64,000 nt of DNA from Phylloscopus collybita. Taxonomy: Eukaryota; Chordata; Aves; Passeriformes; Phylloscopidae. Every line of letters begins with the position of its first letter. The stretch's first letter is position 1. The stretch covers positions 7,908,001-7,972,000 of the forward strand of contig JAJNNQ010000003.1 in assembly GCA_027886175.1 (NCBI GenBank), read 5' to 3'. Below are positions 45,783 to 57,840 of this stretch, piece by piece. The notes beneath the pieces were generated by a model, which was not told where the DNA came from, did not search any database, and saw only the letters and a program-made list of their open reading frames with translations. Made by a program: the position numbers and the translations under genes.

Positions 45783-48700
45783 AGGTGACCCTAGAGAGAA
45801 AATATAAATCTGTCTTTTCAGTCTGGGCATCACAAATTTCTTTGAGATGTGACAGTGGTGGGCCATAGCCACTGCTCCTGGAGCTAGATGTGAACATGGT
45901 TACAGAGAGTGAGAACATTTCCCCAATAGGTTAATTGAGGTACTGCTGACACAGTGTAGGGCTGTTGATGTGGCAGATGAAACAAGTGTTTTTATCTCAT
46001 TAGCATAAATTTGCCTGTTATGAACAGTGAGTTGATAAATACAGTACATAACTGCAGAAGTTTTGACTTTCTCTATTACTTCCCAGCTGCTACCACCAAG
46101 GAGTCACTTGGATAAAGTGTTTATTCTGCAGTGGGTAACAGCCCAGCCCAGTCAAAGCTTTGCCTGCTGTGTGGGGACTGCCCCCTGAATAAATAAGGAG
46201 AGTCACTGAATAGCTGAACATTTAATCTATCTACAAATGAAATTAACTGAACAAACCCAGAAGGGTTCAGTCTAAATAATTCTCCTGAATGGAGTGTAAA
46301 TCCTAGGGTGATAGAAAAATACATACGACAATTAGGTGCAGAGAAAAAAAGTTCTTTTCCATACCTGCTTGCAAACGTCAAGAGTCAAGCACACAGATAA
46401 AACTGTACTGGACTACTTTGGAAGAACCTTTGTGCTGTCTTTGCAAACACACACAGTTGACCCCTGCACAGTTTGCAGTCTACCAAGAGAAGTAACTGTG
46501 TTTCCATCCTCTGTTCAAATCTGGCTGACACCTAGTTCTATGTCCGTGGTGAAGTGAGGGTGGAGAGAGCAGTGGTAAAATGGCCCTTCCCCATCAGCTC
46601 ACTGGAACTGAGGATTTACAGTCTCTGATAAAAGGAAATAGTGGAGTAAACTGCAGTGGAAAAACAGATCTGTAGGCAAGTTTTATTCTTAAGCTTCTGT
46701 CTTTGGGGAGAAACATTAGGGAATCCAGAGCAGGTCCAGAAAAGGACTATAATAGAAGTTTGATTTTGTCTCCCCTTTTTTGGGTTGCCATCTGCTTTAT
46801 CACTTACAGAATGTTAACATTCTTTAAAAATGGGCAGATGGACCTCATTCAAGTTCTGACAGTAACTCTTTGTTATTGGTACAAATAGCTGCAGAGGTAT
46901 TTAATTACCATTAGTAGTCATCAGTTTGCTGTGAGCTGGTGACATTCAGAATAGTGAGCAGGCTGCATTCTTTGTGTCCAGTGAGTTCATAGAAAGTTAA
47001 ACCTACTTTTGACAACAGCCTCAAGTTAGCTACCATTAACCCCTCTTCAGTTACTGGATGATGTGTTTGAACAGTATGAATGATTAATGGAGGTTAAATA
47101 GTCCAGATTCTATCTTAAAACCTTTTGTTATTGGCAAAGGGCAGGGCTTAACTGGCAAGGTGAGCAGAAATTCAAGTGTTTGGTTTTCACCAAATAGTTC
47201 TTGGCAAATTTAAATTATCATGAGATGATATATTCAGAAGGAAATTAAGGCCTGGGCCAAAGAATGCAATCCTTGCCAGTTTGGCAAAATTAAATTAATC
47301 TTGCTCATGAAATTAAACTTATGTACTTATATTTTTCTCAGGAAACATTGCACTTTATTGCAGTATGTAAAAATAACCAGTCTAGCAAAGGGCCAACATT
47401 TGATTTTATTCTTTGTTCCTTTTTTAGACAATGGAAACAGAAGGGAAGAAAATTCTTGGTAGTCACATTCACATACTACACCCTAATTTCTGCTCCAAAT
47501 CTGACCTTCTGCAGTTTTGCAGAGGTGAGATTCACTTTTGACACCATAACATTTGCTGGTGAATCCATGGCATAATACTTGCCAGTTCTGCATTAGGAGG
47601 TGATCCTGGAAGGCTCAGAAGTTACAGGGCAGAGGTGGATCCAGACATTCAGGTCTCCTTTGACCTCAGACCATCCAGAGTTGCCTTTACTAGTGTGAAT
47701 AAGTCAAAGACAGAGACTAAGCAAAAGCAAATCTATTCAGCCAATGCTCTGAGATTCAAACTGTCGTGGGCTGATTTTTTTCTTCCTTCTTGCACACTGC
47801 CATTGCAATGAAAGCTAACACTGACTTCTTTAGCAAGTGTCCTTTGCTGACATCTTTGAAGCTTTATTGGCTGCTGGAACTTTCCAGAACAGTACAGACA
47901 AATGACAGACCCAGACTCTCTTTCCTACTTTTTCTTTGAATCTGCTTTAGACACTGTGTGACCATTAACAGTGACCACAACAAAAACATACCTGATCTGC
48001 ACACCTCAAAGAAAAGGATTTATCCTCATTTGTCAGAAGTAACTATTCAGCCTTAAGAGCTTCCATTGTAATTTAATGTAATGTACACAGCCTAAAGTAT
48101 GTGATCTAAGAAACATTAAAAATATGTCTGATGTCACTGTGACTACAGCCCCTGTAGTCTCTCTCCAGAGATATCTGTTTTCTGTAGGAAGAAAAGAACG
48201 ATATCTATAGGTTGTTTAGCACTGATTCTTGTCTCATTTCTGTCCAATATCAGACTTCCTACCAACTAACTAACAAAAATGACTGGTGACAAAGCTGTGC
48301 TGCCATTGGAGGAATATAATGGTTAATTGACCACTACCCTTGTAGAGACATCACTGAGATGGGTAACAAAAGACTGTTGGGTCAAACAACTCATTAGGAA
48401 CAGAGGGACACATTTTCTGTCCATGCATTCCCATAAAAAAGAGAGCATTATAATAATTTTAAAATGTGCTTTATTTTCTGTGCTCTGGTGTGTTTGTGAA
48501 ACAATTTTGTGAAAACTGTCATGAATGTATGCCCTCCAGGTACCATGGGTAACATCTGGACTTGCTTGAGTAATGCTTCTTGCATTGTTTCCTGTTTTCC
48601 CAGGTAATCCTGTGCCTGTCCAAGGTAGAGCACTCATTATTAGTTAGGAGAGGATAGAAATGCAGAACTGTGCCTGATGTGACTCCTCTACCCTGACTGT

Positions 48701-49050
48701 AGCCGTGTATGGAGGTCTAGGGCAATTTTTCTGTCTGATGAAATGTCCAACTCTGGGATATGAGCCTCAAACAGGACCTGAATTAGCTTTTGCTGGAGTG
48801 AGCCCTGACATGCAGTCACTCCTCTTGATTTCTGGAGACTTCTACAGGCTGCTCTGTTTCGTCTTGTAACCCTTGTGTTTCTCGTTTCCTGAGAAACATC
48901 TGCGTGGGAGCAGACACAGTGAGTCAGCTCTGCCCTGAGTTAGATACCAAGGCTAACTAACAGTTGGAGAAGTCAGTGTTCAGATGCAAATTGGTATCTG
49001 AGTTTCCTGATTTGTTTCCTGATTTAATTCCCCTTTAATTGTGGAATGAA
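45783..49050. other. Noncoding stretch, nothing recognised
   Basis: AT-rich DNA. Overlapping frames at 48323-48637 (104 codons minus, 61 plus, 61 minus) have no recognisable content. No RNA gene or clear repeat. Confidence 0.43.
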
Positions 49051-49058
49051 TGCTTGCA

Positions 49059-49096
49059 AAAGTGAAGTGAAAGTGAAAAATGTGAAGTGAAAAATG
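49059..49096 (+). promoter_or_regulatory. Tandem GTGAA array, IRF/PRDM1-like
   Basis: GTGAA starts at 49062, 49067, 49073, 49082 and 49087. The middle contains GAAAGTGAAA (49069-49078), an exact IRF/ISRE core (GAAANNGAAA) that also fits the PRDM1 form. The array may be an interferon-type or PRDM1-bound site, or a small decayed tandem repeat that happens to match. Confidence 0.4.
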
Positions 49097-49700
49097 GGTT
49101 GAGAAATGTAGATAGAATTTAATTTTGAAATGGAAAACAAAAGTATGACCCTCCAGGCTGAAAAAACGTGTTGCTAGGGCATTACAGCTCTTAATCATCG
49201 TGGTATGATTTATTCCTTCACTATCTGTGTATGAGGTACAGATAGGGGATGGAAGAATAGTGTTTCATCCTTCTAAACTCACTAAGGATGTTTTGGACAG
49301 AGTCCACCATGCAAGGAGGTACCTCCACCTCTGGATTTTCTCACTTGTCTGGGAAAGTTTTCAGAGCTACTTGATGTAACCTGTATGTCCAGGTTTAATA
49401 GCCATCAAACATTTCAAAGAGAAAATTATGGCAAAATCTGCCCAATAAATTGTTGGCTTACATTTAGTTGCCCAGTCACAAGCCCAGTTAATTCAGCGGC
49501 ATTGACATATGTGGGGAAGAATAAATGATTAGCAAATACTCAGAAATAGGTATTTAGAGTTCTGTTAAGTGCTTATTCTGACAAATTATGCCTGGCCTTT
49601 AGAAATAGGGTAAAACATCTGTAAGTTTCTAAAGATTGAAATTTATCCCATTCTGTAAAGTAGGTAATGAACTGCCTAAGGATTTATTTACGTGTACAGT
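49097..49700. other. Noncoding stretch, nothing recognised
   Basis: AT-rich and non-repetitive. No gene seen. The part after about 49480 may belong to the next candidate element. Confidence 0.38.
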
Positions 49701-49704
49701 AATA

Positions 49705-50010
49705 ATATTTTAAAAAATGATTAGGAGCACTGAATCACACTTTAGCAGCCATTTTTCGGTGAGTAGTAGAATTTTAATTAGCTTCATATTCATTACTCAT
49801 CCAATACGTAGTCTCTAATTGTACCCTCAGTGTATTTTGCTGTCACTGGAGCTCACTTTTATTAACTATAATCATTGAAGTTTTTATGAAGCCTATCTAT
49901 AGTACATGAATACCACAGTGCAAATGAATCACTCAGCCTTACTAAACTGGCATGAACATTTACCCATAGATAAGTAATTTTTTTACTTGCACTGGCATGA
50001 GAGTTATGAG
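49705..50010. promoter_or_regulatory. Candidate AT-rich conserved noncoding element
   Basis: Dense TAAT/ATTA homeodomain-type cores, including TTTTAATTAGC near 49772-49782, with rare CpGs kept at 49757 and 49807. No open frame of note. The call is by texture only. Confidence 0.32.
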
Positions 50011-50555
50011 AGGCAGAAGAAAAAATAATTTATTTGACCATTAAGGAAAACCCTGGTAATTAAAGACATAAATTTTATAAACTTAGTAATTTGTTGCATT
50101 TAAAAAAAATTGCTTAGAAAAAATAGGTATTTTAAGTTTCTTAAAAAATAATCCCCTTTCTTTTTTTTTATCATTAACAGTACCCATTTAATCAGCATAG
50201 AATATTAATATCCATGACAATTGTACTTCTCTGTCCACGCAGTTACCCAAAAACTCTACATGCAAAAGTAAAATATATGAGTCTATTTTGGTTTTCACTA
50301 AAATCTTACAACAAGGTGTTCATCACCTGTGCTTTAGAGTGAACTTCACTAGCAGCATGGAAGCCCACAGACTCCTAATCCCTTTGGGGTACAAATTCAC
50401 AACCATGAGAATTGATCCCTGCTACTGATGAGTTTTTGGTTCATCTGTTATTTTCTGTGACCTCCTCTTTCCCTATACTCTGAACTTCTCTGTTTGGATT
50501 GTAAATTTGTCCATCAGCATAATAGTGTGTTGATAAGAACAGTAAATAAAATTAC
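50011..50555. other. Noncoding stretch, nothing recognised
   Basis: AT-rich, with short A and T runs around 50100-50170. No gene recognised. Confidence 0.4.
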
Positions 50556-50559
50556 TCCT

Positions 50560-50960
50560 GGCAAACAGCAGCATCGTAACCGTAGAGTTCTACAAAACTG
50601 TCTGTTCTTCACAAACTTTTTCATCTTTTAATAATGTAGGTAGTTCATACACAAACATAAAATGATAAGTGAAAAATGAGTTGTCTGTTGAAAGTGCTGA
50701 CCTTGCCTTTATTCAGTCAAATTCTCAATAATAAGAATGTAAGATTTGCCTAGAGCAGGCCTGAACTGGGATTAAGGATGGCAGCTGTCAGTGATTTTTG
50801 CCTGTAAAGTAATGTCACTTGATGCTTCTGTCATACAGAAATGCTAATAAGAAAGTCATTAGTGTTTGCAGTAATAATCTTATTGGAGCAGAAATTCTTC
50901 CAGAGATCATGATTTTTCTCTAATTTCTCAATTGGCCATTAAAGAATTGCGAACTGGTAC
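50560..50960. promoter_or_regulatory. Candidate conserved noncoding element
   Basis: Non-repetitive, with two CpGs in AT-rich DNA near 50575-50582 and a GGCAGCTGTCAG E-box/TALE-type composite near 50780. No open frame of note. Low-confidence call by texture. Confidence 0.28.
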
Positions 50961-53900
50961 TGTATGTCATTCTCCCACTCAGAAAATGTCAGTCAAATAG
51001 AAAGATTAAAATAAGTAAGTTCTGCTTAAATGCCTACCAAAGACAGAAGCAGATGGAAGAGTGATTTGGTCTGAATTTTTTGTCTGTGCTGGTATGCCAC
51101 CTGCAAAAAATGAAGTAGAAAATAATATCAGACAGCGAACTGTTCTCTAATGCTTCAACTGAGTTGTTTTGAAATTATTTTTAAAAAAAGGAGAAATTCC
51201 AAAGGGAGTTGGTTTAGACATGAAATTACCAAACTGAGTTTCAGGAGTTTGTAATAAGCACACACCTGATTAAGAAAAGTAAGTGGTTGTTCTACTATTG
51301 GCTAAAAACTCCTTCAAATTTTTAAGACCTTGTTGAATTTCCATCGAAGATGTCATTTACATGAAATTATATGAATGAAAGAAGAAGTGGTTGCAATTCC
51401 AAAATGTGTTGAGGCAAATTCTGGTTTAACCCCAAATCTGCCTCTCTGTGCTAAGGTGGCATCCCAGGAGACATGACTCTATCACAATGCCAAGGGCACT
51501 AACCCAGCAATGAGAACAGAGAATCCATCAGTTCTCTCCCCTTTGATTTCTCCTGGAAGACGATGGCATTGATCATCTTCCCTCTTTTAGCATTACTGTA
51601 TTAGAAACCTATCCCTGTTGAAATTAGTGGCACAAACACCAGGGAACAAAGTTGGGATGGTGCGAGGATGTGAGGAGATTTGAATGGCAGGGTTGCTGCA
51701 ATGGGGTTGTGAATGTTGTTAATAGTGTTGATAGACTCAGATTCAGATGCTTCCACCAGGACTTCCACTTGCTTGGGATCACTTTGCTGATCACTGCTGC
51801 TCTCACCTCTCTGTGAATGTGTCTGCCTGATCTTTTGTATAAATGCAACATCCAGATATATTTCTGGAAAAAATATACCTCATCTCATAGTAAGTAAATG
51901 ACAGTCAGTCATTCTTGCAATGTTCCCAGATAATTAGCCACTGGGCCTGTCTAATTACTTCCATGAAACATGAGTTGTCTTTCTTAAATTTCTGAAATAT
52001 GGTCTGGTAAGTCTCAAGTATCACAGTGGTTAGCCACTGGCTGGTCAACAGTAATGATTAATAAAGTTTATTAGTGGTAGTTGAATGAGGGATGGTAAAA
52101 TAGGGATATGCTCCTTACTTTCAAATTATTTATTAATTATTTTATATTACTTTTTTCCACTGTAGTGATTAGCTTGTTTTAATAATATATCAATGTAATC
52201 GTGTATACATGATAAAATACACTGGTTCACCTTGCATGGGAGTAGGAATTCAAAACAAGAGCAAGTCTCTAGCACAAGACACTAAATAGGGCTCAGAGAA
52301 TTTTCCAACCGCACATTCTTTTAACTTTTTATTTCATGACTGAAACAACTTTTCCTGGTACAAAAAGTTTCTATTTAAGAAAGGTGTCCAAGTCATACAT
52401 TTTGGTGTGTTTTCTCAATTTATTTTATCCAATCCTTAGCTGTGCCATTCTCTTCATTTTAACACATTTGCCCTTTGCTAGTGTCCTATCAATAGAACTT
52501 ATTGATAATCAGAATTTCAGTTGTCTGTGAAATGTCAAATTGCATCAAAAAGTTCACATTTCAAATCAATCAACATCTGTTCTAATCTGAGAAAACTGCA
52601 CTGGGATGATAATTTTTATTAAAATTAAAACAGCAGAAAAGAGTCTGTGGAAGGAGATCTGTGGAAGAGAGACAGCCCATGCAAGCAATTCCTGGAGCTC
52701 TCTGTGTGTAAGACCCAGGTGGAATGGATTGTCAGAACCCAGTGCCAGGGTGCTCTGCAGTGCTGTGCAAGCTTGGTTGGCTGTCTCCAGCTCCCAAGGT
52801 CTGGCACAGCTCATCCTCTTTGCCTTTTAGTGAATTTTTTATTCTGATGTCTTTGTTGAGGAAGATTTTCCTTGTGCTTGCACCTGGGACCTTAGAATAG
52901 GAGGTGCCTTCCTTCCCTGCCTTTTGCTCTCCCATATCAGCTGTACAGTCAATCTGGTCTGAGTTTGGGCTTTTTCTTCCTCTCTGTAGACTTCCATGTC
53001 TGAACACAGGGTTATGGCTCTGTGCTCACCAGGAGCCTGCTCCACCTTTGGAAGCATCTATAGAGACATAGATCAATGACCATTTTGGGGAAATTATGGC
53101 ATATGGCCAGTTTTGTCATGTTGTTCTGTTGGCTTTTACATTTAGGTGCTGATCTGGGAATGACAAACGTTTCAGCCACAAGTTTGGCTGCAGGGCCAAC
53201 AGTGGTATCACAAGAGAAATTGAGGGAAAATGCAACTCTGTCATCAGCTGATAGCTTGCAAAAGGCTGTGTCCCTTCAAGGCTTTTAAATTCACAGCTCT
53301 ATTGAAAATCATGGAAAGTCAGTGGAAAATTACAACCAGTTTTCCATTATTCTACAAATATGGGTTACACACTTGAACTGCATTAAGTGTCTGGTTCCAA
53401 GACACCGTTCTCTTGTTATTAAATTCTGATAATTCATCATCAGCCTCTACTGCAGGATAAATCTTTCCTTGAGGATATTCTCAATTCTTCTTGAAAATCA
53501 GGGAGGAATCCTGGCACCAGTGGTATTTTCTTGATTTACTTCAGTGCAACAAACATTTTGGCCCATTTTTTCTTGCTCTGTTATATCTGGAGAGGTTTGC
53601 ATGAAAAGAACAAAAAGCTGTAGAAGAAATGGCAGATCTCTGTGGATGCTCTGCAACCTTTATTCTCTTGTGCCCCTGGAGAGTCACTCTCTGGGTAAAG
53701 GCAAACACTTGCAAGAATTGTTCATTTTTGTGAACAAACTGGCTCACCACCCCTGAAATCAAGTAAATGGATTAGTCAAAACAGTTCATGTTTGTATACA
53801 ATGAATATGTTTAAATCCAGCATGGAATTCAGCTCCAACTGTGCACTGGGATCAGGCCAAAAGTACACCTTTCCCAAGGTGGCTCCGAGAGGCAAAGAAT

Positions 53901-55454
53901 GAATCAGGGCTGGATTCCTGTACAGGTATAATGTAGGTCACTGGCTGCATTAGAGGGAATTTGAAGACAACAGAAAACATACTTCATATGAAGTAATTGT
54001 TATTCACAGACAAAAATTACTTCTATTAAAATTGCTAACAGTTATAGATCAGATCTTTTTATTCTCTTGTGGGGCTGAGAGGTTTACAGATAAATGCATA
54101 ATTCTGTGTTTTTTAAAGAAAATAAGACAGCTTTTTGCATTTGGGTACAATGCAAAGTTATTAGGCTTTAATATGGATCTGTTCTTCCTAAATCTAGGAG
54201 GTTTGAACTTATAGACCCAGTCAGTCCTTATTTTTAATCTGTTAAAGTCTTGTAACACAGAAAATGTGAATTTTATGTGCCATTTGTGTCTGTGTAATGC
54301 CCAAGGTGTGCACACATCTGTCTCAGTGACTGACATTGTTTCATTTGAACTTTGAATGCAGTGACAGGAAAATGAAATAGAAAAGGACAACTCACAACGA
54401 TCTTTGGAGAGGGATCATCACCACCTCAGCCATGAAACTCTCTTTAACCATAAATTAATTTTGGATATAATGGAAGGGACTGGAGAGTGATGTCCCTCCA
54501 GCATCTCTTAAACCCATCACCTCACTCCCATCCCAGCTCAGTGCTGTATGTAAGCAGAAATGTGGCATCAGGTTTAATCCTTTGGCACAGGCAGGTCAGG
54601 CACTCCCACTAAGCATTAAAGCACCCGGCATTAACACTTGGTACCAGGAAATCCCCCAATTCCCAGAGCCATGGGAAAGATATTTACATGTTCCAAGCAT
54701 TTTTATACACTACTGGAAAATAGGCATTTTTACAGGAAGCATTTCCAATTGCACTTTGTGTACTTTTGATTCATTTTTAGAATGTTAAGCACAGAAGCTC
54801 TTTGATTTTGCACTGTAATGGCTCTGTGAAACTCAGTAACCTTGGGATGAAACAATACAAAATCACCTGTTATTAGGGAAAGTGTAAGGAAAAGCCTCAT
54901 AAATATGACAAACAGAAGAGCTGTGATGTTCTTCTGATACAACTGAAAGGGTGGACTGCTACTTTCAGTTAAGAAATTCAAATACTACTTATTTTATGGT
55001 GTGAAATCCCTTTGTGTAAACTGTAGTGTTTGTGCAGAGCACAGACTGCAGAAAACACCGTTGGTTCTTGAAAAGTGAGATCTCTGCCCAGGGGGTAGCT
55101 GACTCAAGCAAATGGGAAAGTGCTGCACAGGCTGCTATCACTGCCACTTCTGGTCTTCCAACTACTGTATTTCAACATTTCTCCTTCTGCAGCAGCCGTG
55201 CTTGTACCTCCAACTGGCCACCCTCTCCCTTGGGAGATTCAGGCTCCCCAGCCCTCTGGGCAGGAGAACTGCTCTTAATTCTCTCTTCTATGTTTGTGCT
55301 CCTGCAGTCATTCCCACCTCTCCTCACTCAGGAGTCAGAGGGCTTTAAAGACTCATTTCTCTGATTTAGATATTTGAAGAGGTAATCCTGAGCATATTGG
55401 AAGGTAAAAATGATGATGTTTCTTATGGATTATTATCCTTGGGGCTTGGTGCAA
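50961..55454. other. Noncoding stretch, nothing recognised
   Basis: Open frames of up to 113 codons (54049-54390 minus; 55026-55364 plus, 112 codons) have no visible domain. A phrase GGGATCAGGCC near 53850 may be another scrap of the old repeat seen at 23.3 kb, but it is too short to call. Confidence 0.43.
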
Positions 55455-55540
55455 AGCTATTGATTTAGGAGTCAAGACTGATAATGATCTCATCTCTTGC
55501 TCTGCTGAGGTCAAATCGCTTCATTTCTCCCCTGTTTTCA
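55455..55540 (+). repeat. MIR-family SINE fragment
   Basis: ATTGATTTAGGAGTCAAGAC, then TCATCTCTTGCTCTGCTGAG and GTCAAATCGCTTCATTTCTC follow the MIR middle ('ggactaggagtcaggagac ... tctgctctgcc ... gcaagtcacttcacttctc'). Confidence 0.5.
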
Positions 55541-56035
55541 TTTGCCAACAGAGGTAATTTTAGAGACCTGCTTTTGTATTAAAAGCTCTGATGTGTATGG
55601 ATGCAAATTAAGAAAAAACCCAGTATTATTTTGTCAACACCATCATGAACTTTACAATTCTAGAGAACCTCATATCCAGAGAACCAGACTTGAAAAAGAA
55701 GAACATTTTTATCTATTACCGAACTAGTGTAACTATTACTGCCACCCTTGAAATTAAGAAGAATAATTTGAAATGCTTCCTAGCACTGGGCAGGAATTGG
55801 GCAAACACACAGATGCCTCTGGAAATCAAATCCAGGCAGAAGGGAAAATACTCCCTTGTTGTACAGAAAGGAACTGATGTTCATATGTTTGGGAATTTAC
55901 ACAGATCCTCATTCAGTGCAGCCCAGCGGCAGGAGCCACCTGCGGATACGGCTGGGGGCACACAAGAGGACGGGTATATCCTCTACATACCAGCTGTCCC
56001 TTGCAAGAACCAGTCTCCTCTTCACCCTCCTCTGA
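55541..56035. other. Noncoding stretch crossed by a 161-codon open frame
   Basis: The frame at 55645-56130 (plus) is among the longest in the window. Its product has no recognisable domain, signal peptide or repeat, and ends in a Phe/Lys-rich stretch drawn from T and A runs. I treat it as noncoding but flag the cluster of long frames in this part of the window. Confidence 0.35.
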
Positions 56036-56139
56036 ATGCCACAAGCTCGCTTTTTAGTTTAATGATCTTTTTTTCATTTAAAAAAAAAATGGTTTATTTA
56101 AAAGAGGAAAAACTTCCTGCAAATAATTAACTGCCAAAA

Positions 56140-56460
56140 ATGATCACTTGGGAGTTTTATATTGATTTATTCCTCTCGCCACCAAACACTTCTGTTCTGT
56201 ATCTTCAACCTGCTACATTATCACTTGTCTATTTTGCATATTGGGGTTATGGATTTGCCTTTTCAGCTGTCTTAGGCTATTTGCATATCTTGATTGTTGA
56301 TAAAAATATGACAAATTGTTCTTGGCAATGGGAGGGGGAGGGTTTTAATGATAAATGGGCTTTGAACTGCAAGCATATATTCCGCACTTCCTATGAATGC
56401 CATCTACCAAAAAGCTTATTGCAGCCTGACAAAAAATGTTTCTGGATTTAGCCTTAAATA
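56140..56460. promoter_or_regulatory. Candidate conserved element with POU and SOX-type sites
   Basis: Non-repetitive sequence holding a perfect POU octamer ATTTGCAT (56279-56286), a near-octamer at 56232-56240, and SOX-type ATTGTT at 56293-56298 and 56315-56320. A 103-codon frame (56140-56451) exactly covers it. Its product is rich in aromatic and hydrophobic residues, as expected from T-rich codons, with no family recognised. An enhancer is more likely than a gene. Confidence 0.38.
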
Positions 56461-56560
56461 AAAATTTAATAGTCATATTAAATAGCAGAGGTCCTTTTCC
56501 TTTTTTTTTTTTCTTTCTTTCTTTCTTTTTGGCAGTTTTTCCCACTACTTTTCTTTCTTT
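56461..56560. repeat. T-rich low-complexity stretch
   Basis: TTTC and T runs at 56497-56529 create Phe-rich and Lys-rich spurious frames on the two strands. Confidence 0.7.
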
Positions 56561-57010
56561 AAGAGCTTTCTTTGACAACAGGACAGTGCCCCAGATTTCC
56601 CAAATCTTAGAAAGCCTGGAAAAGGTTAATTGGAAAAGTCAGGGTTGCAGTTGGATAGTTAGTGCAGCTGTATTCTCTCTGCTGCTTGTTAACATTTTCT
56701 CAGTGCCTGCAGGCCCCACAACTCAGTGTCACTGCTGTCGCCAGTGCCCTGGCTGTGAGTCCACTCCCCAGCCTCCCTGGCTCCTCATTTCTATACGCTT
56801 CACTTTGCTGAGCCACTCCGAGCTGGCGTCATCCATCCAGTCACAGCTCTCTAAGTTTGCCATGTGCACTGACCCCGTGCTGACCCTGAACCATGATACA
56901 AACTATGGGATTGTAATTAATCTCTAATTACCCACAATACCTCACTGGGTATTCAGCCTGCTGTTCAGTTGTATTCCTAACCAATTCAGTCATCAGTGGA
57001 GCATTCAAAT
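56561..57010. promoter_or_regulatory. Candidate conserved element with homeodomain palindrome
   Basis: GC-moderate, non-repetitive, CpGs kept at 56739, 56798-56828 and 56876. Near its end GTAATTA (56913-56919) and TAATTAC (56925-56931) form a perfect inverted repeat with a 5-base spacer, a form bound by paired-type homeodomain dimers. The 163-codon frame at 56436-56927 crosses it without a recognisable domain and includes the poly-Phe part of the T-rich stretch. Confidence 0.36.
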
Positions 57011-57840
57011 TCGGTGCAGCTCAGTGTTTAGAAACCAAGGGCTTCACTAATGTTGACTGGCTGGGCTACTTAGAGGGCTGTGTCCACCTTGCTCTGCTCC
57101 TGCAGGGCTCTCTGTGCAGGCAGGGCAGAGCCAGGCTCCAGTTCCAGCTCGGCCAAGTGAGGGTGCAGTGCTTATGTTCATGTCTCAACATTCAAAGGAC
57201 AACTGAGAAGGCTGCGTGTGACTCCAGTCATTTATCTCTATTAGTTCTTTCTTTTGCAGCTGGCGTTATTTCCCCTGCCAGGGGACAGAAGGAGGCTGTT
57301 ATTGAGTCAGCATATCTTGCTAGAAGGCATCACTCTTCTTTTAATTTAAGTTGTATTCCTGCTTCTGGCTGGGTGATGGGATCTAGAAGGAGTAATTCAC
57401 TGGAAAGATGCCCTGAGGATGCTGGCTGGGGATAGGGAGCCAGTGCTAGGATTGTGAGGTGGGTCCTGCTCTTGAGCTCTCAGCTAAATTCAACCCTTAA
57501 GAGGAGACATTCCCTTTGGGCTTGACTATAGGAGCTGCTGTGGACTGTAAGTTCAGTTTTGCTCTGGCAATTCCCCTGCAACAGGATTTTTCCACTCCTC
57601 ATACAGCACATGCAAAGCCATCATGCTGCAGGCCTCAAATGCTAGATGGAGCACTCAGGAATCAAAGCACTGTGTAAGAAAAGAGAAAAAACCTTCCCTC
57701 TCTGATTACCACTAGCTGTGCTGGCAAATTCTTTCCTCAAGTGTATGTGCCCTACTATTTTCTCATGTCTAAAATGGTTTTCTTCCCCTCCCTTCTCATA
57801 CTTTCACTTTTCTAACTTTCCTAAAGTACTCCTCACATCT
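57011..57840. other. Noncoding stretch with one MARE-like site
   Basis: TGAGTCAGCA at 57303-57312 matches most of a MAF/NF-E2 recognition element (TGCTGAGTCAGCA). A 92-codon frame at 57157-57435 has no domain. Nothing else is recognised. Confidence 0.4.

Noticed and set aside
6286..56286. Scattered POU octamers ATTTGCAT/ATGCAAAT (for example near 6287, 18656, 32273, 38148, 44740, 56279) as a meaningful series.
   Set aside because: A few perfect octamers are expected in 64 kb of AT-rich DNA; only those inside enhancer-like blocks were kept as supporting evidence.
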